DNA from: an uncultured Collinsella sp.
GTDB taxonomy: Bacteria; Actinomycetota; Coriobacteriia; Coriobacteriales; Coriobacteriaceae
NCBI GenBank assembly: GCA_900540935.1
Contig: UQHW01000029.1
Coordinates: forward strand, 1-25,783
Length of the DNA stretch: 25,783 bases
Direction of reading: 5' to 3'
Shown here: piece after piece, positions 24,301-25,783 of the stretch
Position numbering within the stretch: position 1 is the stretch's first letter
Layout: each line of letters starts with the position of its first letter
The notes under the pieces: generated by a model
The model's database searches: none
Told to the model about the DNA's origin: nothing
Seen by the model: the letters and a program-made list of their open reading frames with translations, nothing else
Made by a program: the position numbers and the translations under genes

Positions 24301-24367
24301 GTATTACATGCGTACATCCAAGGGAGATTTCACGCTCGTTTCTGAAGGATGTAGTACGTTTGTAATA
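24301..24367. other. Long imperfect dyad upstream of the antitoxin gene
   Basis: TATTACAtgCGTACATCC (24302-24319) faces GGATGtaGTACGttTGTAATA (24347-24367) across about 27 nt, with a 2-nt mismatch and a 3-nt bulge. The 24256-24480 stretch has no gene and is AT-rich compared with its surroundings. The dyad may be an operator or a small RNA hairpin. Confidence 0.4.
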
Positions 24368-24370
24368 TCG

Positions 24371-24430
24371 TTTACACTCAATTACTCTAGTGCAATAAAG
24401 TAGTGGTTGTAAGATTGGCTATTATTAGCC
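24371..24430 (+). promoter_or_regulatory. Possible promoter and operator of the toxin-antitoxin pair
   Basis: TTTACA (24371-24376) and AATAAA (24394-24399) with 17-bp spacing form a plausible promoter. GGCTA/TAGCC around TTAT (24417-24430) is a small palindrome just downstream, suited to autorepression by the antitoxin. No experimental type evidence. Confidence 0.35.
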
Positions 24431-24480
24431 GATGTTGTATTTGACTATTCAAATTGCACGCTCATTAAGGGAGGCCAGTG

Positions 24481-24804
24481 ATGTCATCGACTCAAAAACG
24501 AGCCATCCTGCAGGTGCGCATTCGCGAGGAAGACAAGCAGCATGCCGAACGTCTCTACGACGCCATGGGCACATCGCTCGCCGAGGCTGTCCGTCTATTT
24601 GTCGCGCAGAGTATTTTGATGCGCAAGCTCCCCTTTCAGCCGGTCGCCGTGCGCTCCAAGGACGGCACGGCCGCCTATGGACTGCTCAAAGCATATGGGG
24701 ACCCCAATCGCCGCTCCGAGGAGCGCAATGCCTGGATTGAATACCTAGCCACAGAAAGCGACGAGTCGGTTTTGGGTCCCGAGGAAGTAGATATCCATGA
24801 GTAG
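24481..24804 (+). CDS. RelB/DinJ-type antitoxin
   Basis: 107 residues. The N-terminal part RAILQVRIREEDKQHAERLYDAMGTSLAEAVRLFVAQSILMRKLPFQPV matches the RelB/DinJ ribbon-helix-helix pattern (strand, then helix with GxSLAEAxRLF, then LPF), which dimerises and binds DNA. The acidic C-terminal half, with YLATESDESVLGPEEVDIHE, probably wraps the toxin. GGGAGG lies 7 nt before the ATG at 24481; a GTG one codon earlier is less likely. It overlaps the PIN gene by 8 bp, typical of toxin-antitoxin operons. DinJ-type antitoxins usually pair with RelE/YafQ toxins, so a PIN partner is atypical. This is the only plus-strand transcript of the window. Confidence 0.75.
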   Translation: MSSTQKRAILQVRIREEDKQHAERLYDAMGTSLAEAVRLFVAQSILMRKLPFQPVAVRSKDGTAAYGLLKAYGDPNRRSEERNAWIEYLATESDESVLGPEEVDIHE

Positions 24805-25252
24805 CACCATCATCGACGAGACCGTCATCCTTCGCTACCTGCTTGACGACGACGAGGTCCTGTCACCGCGCGCCGCCAAGGTCATCGCCACGCGCACCGC
24901 ACGTGTCTACCCCGAAATCATCACGCGCGTCGTGGTCACGCTGCGCGACGTCTATAAGGTTCCCCGCGTTGAAATTGCTGCGGCCATGAAAAGACTGCTC
25001 GATGACGTCATGGTCGACGAGCCCACCGTTGTCGCCCTTGCCGTCAAACTCTTCGGCAAGACCCATATGGACTTTACCGACTGCCTCCTCGCAGCCCGAA
25101 CCGCCATCTACAACGATGATGTCGTGAGCTTTGGCAAGCCCATCATCCAAGGCATGATCGATTACCGCCGTAAACGCCAAACCGCCGCCGACGCCCGCAG
25201 CCGAAGCACCGACTCCACCATCGACAAGCTCCGCCACCACGGTCGCCACTAA
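24797..25252 (+). CDS. PIN-domain toxin-like protein
   Basis: 151 residues, predicted Mg-dependent RNase of the VapC/PIN fold. The start STIIDETVILRYLLDDDEVLS contains the first acidic residue Asp7 and the family ILRYLL pattern. Glu40 in YPEIITRVVV and Asp92/Asp95 in MDFTDCLLAA are the next. The final motif is VVSFGKPI, where the usual TFD acidic residue is Gly113, so catalysis may be altered. A basic C-terminal tail (about 122-151) is extra. The 8-bp overlap with the antitoxin gene implies coupled translation. Action on tRNA or mRNA is family knowledge only; a non-toxic relative cannot be excluded. Confidence 0.75.
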   Translation: MSSTIIDETVILRYLLDDDEVLSPRAAKVIATRTARVYPEIITRVVVTLRDVYKVPRVEIAAAMKRLLDDVMVDEPTVVALAVKLFGKTHMDFTDCLLAARTAIYNDDVVSFGKPIIQGMIDYRRKRQTAADARSRSTDSTIDKLRHHGRH

Positions 25253-25270
25253 CCCCATCCCTTCTACGTC

Positions 25271-25338
25271 GCGGCGAAATAGTTCCTTGATTTGGGGTTA
25301 TTAGGCTTATTCGGGCTTTTCAGAAACTATTTCACCGC
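25271..25338. repeat. Palindromic repeat, copy 2
   Basis: GCGGCGAAATAGTTCCT (25271-25287) faces AGAAACTATTTCACCGC (25322-25338), 17-nt arms with two differences, loop 34 nt. The arms match those of copy 1 at 2838-2902. It lies 18 bp after the PIN stop and downstream of the leftward tRNA-Gly, a convergent position suited to two-way termination. Confidence 0.75.
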
Positions 25339-25393
25339 AGCTTAGGTGGGACGTGGGGCGACATCGATTCCGTCACCCCGTACACTTACGAAA

Positions 25394-25425
25394 ATGGCTC
25401 TGGTCCCAAAAGCAACCAGAGCCAT
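25394..25425 (-). terminator. Terminator of the tRNA-Gly remnant
   Basis: Perfect 11-bp stem ATGGCTCTGGT/ACCAGAGCCAT with a 10-nt loop, followed on the minus strand by TTTT. It lies 12 nt past the CCA of the tRNA-Gly remnant and mirrors the terminator of the intact tRNA-Gly gene. Confidence 0.7.
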
Positions 25426-25437
25426 TCATCTATCTTA

Positions 25438-25455
25438 TGGAGCGGGCGACGGGAA
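25438..25455 (-). pseudogene. Degenerate tRNA-Gly 3' end
   Basis: 18 nt identical to the 3' end of the intact tRNA-Gly at 25639-25712 (CCA, discriminator, acceptor strand and start of the T arm). The rest of the tRNA is missing and replaced by unrelated hairpin-rich DNA. Its terminator is also conserved, so the whole tRNA tail was duplicated and then lost its 5' part; an element attachment site is the alternative reading. Confidence 0.6.
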
Positions 25456-25585
25456 GTCCAAGGGTTTGCTTCGCAAACCCTTGTTTCGCTGCGGGTCATT
25501 GGCCCTTGCGTGCTGCGCTGGAAAATGCTCACGCATTTTCTCAGCTTCGCACCCTGCCGGGTTCGATTCCCGTCGTCCGGCACGC
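25456..25585. repeat. Hairpin-rich segment ending in an inverted tRNA-like 3' half
   Basis: Contains an 11-bp perfect hairpin (CAAGGGTTTGC/GCAAACCCTTG, 25459-25483) and a second stem GAAAATGC/GCATTTTC (25521-25540) extended by GCTG/CAGC. At 25556-25581 a plus-strand T arm and acceptor-like run (CGGGTTCGATTCCCG, then TCGTCCGGC) resembles a tRNA 3' half, but no matching 5' half is present. The GACGGGAA of the tRNA remnant and this run form inverted ends of the segment. No gene is seen. Confidence 0.45.
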
Positions 25586-25592
25586 TTATGAA

Positions 25593-25626
25593 AACGGCTC
25601 TGGCACCAAATGGTGCCAAAGCCGTT
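25593..25626 (-). terminator. Terminator of tRNA-Gly
   Basis: 15-bp stem AACGGCTCTGGCACC/GGTGCCAAAGCCGTT with one mismatch and the 4-nt loop AAAT, followed on the minus strand by TTTT. It starts 12 nt after the tRNA 3' end. Confidence 0.8.
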
Positions 25627-25638
25627 AAAACTATCCTA

Positions 25639-25712
25639 TGGAGCGGGCGACGGGAATCGAACCCGCGTCATCAGCTTGGAAGGCTGGGGTTCTACCATTG
25701 AACTACGCCCGC
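25639..25712 (-). tRNA. tRNA-Gly(TCC)
   Basis: Complete cloverleaf of 74 nt with encoded CCA. Acceptor GCGGGCG/CGCCCGC, D arm GTTCAATGGTAGAAC, anticodon loop CTTCCAA (TCC), T arm GCGGG-TTCGATT-CCCGT. It is probably co-transcribed with the tRNA-Pro 6 bp upstream. Confidence 0.97.
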
Positions 25713-25718
25713 AAGATA

Positions 25719-25783
25719 TGGTCGGGACGACAGGATTTGAACCTGCGACATCCTGCTCCCAAAGCAGGCGCGCTACCAAACTG
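25719..25783 (-). tRNA. tRNA-Pro(TGG), 5' end cut by the window
   Basis: Minus-strand 3' part with CCA, acceptor GTCCCG, T arm GCAGG-TTCAAAT-CCTGT, and anticodon loop TTTGGGA between CCTGC and GCAGG (TGG). About the first 12 nt lie outside the window. Confidence 0.95.

Noticed and set aside
25510..25701. Small plus-strand frame ending GRRESNPRHQLGRLGFYH
   Set aside because: This is the well-known false protein produced by translating the antisense of tRNA-Gly.
1..25783. CRISPR array, prophage genes or transposase genes
   Set aside because: No regularly spaced repeats and no integrase, transposase or phage proteins were seen.

Overview
The window looks like a piece of a high-GC actinobacterial chromosome. 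The best guess is a Coriobacteriia gut anaerobe such as Collinsella; this is inferred from gene content, codon style and repeat style, and no taxonomic marker is present. Almost everything reads leftward (minus strand). The exception is a small two-gene toxin-antitoxin-like unit near the right end.

Region by region. Bases 1-1227 hold most of an NADP-type glutamate dehydrogenase. Bases 1484-2779 hold a Cys-rich Se/S-carrier-like protein (DUF3343), the molybdenum-cofactor protein MobA, and a selenocysteine tRNA gene (selC) that lies inside the false N-terminal extension of the mobA reading frame. Bases 2929-6350 encode SelB and SelA, the elongation factor and Sec synthase, with overlapping ends. 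Bases 6403-8520 encode an orphan molybdopterin oxidoreductase. A strong terminator (8585-8620) separates this set from the next operon.

Bases 8643-24051 form one long leftward operon for a formate hydrogenlyase of the hydrogenase-4 (FHL-2, Hyf) type. In transcription order it reads hydN, fdhF, hyfA, B, C, D, E, F, G, H, I, J, hycI, focA. Formate dehydrogenase H is split by an in-frame TGA at codon 140. A SECIS-like hairpin follows it, so it is a selenoprotein and not a broken gene. FdhF should oxidise formate to CO2. Electrons would pass through the HydN/HyfA/HyfH/HyfI iron-sulfur chain to the NiFe site in HyfG, giving H2. Three antiporter-like membrane subunits (HyfB, HyfD, HyfF) suggest ion pumping. 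HycI would mature HyfG, and FocA would move formate. SelA, SelB, selC, MobA and perhaps the DUF3343 protein supply the selenium and molybdenum needs of FdhF. selD, hyp maturation genes and an FhlA/HyfR-type regulator are not in the window.

The operon leader (24052-24255) carries competing hairpins and a perfect 10-bp-arm palindrome, so RNA-level or repressor-type control is possible. To the right are a RelB/DinJ-like antitoxin with a PIN-domain toxin, a second copy of a palindromic repeat also found beside selC, a degenerate tRNA-Gly 3' end with hairpin-rich DNA, a complete tRNA-Gly(TCC), and a tRNA-Pro(TGG) cut by the window end.
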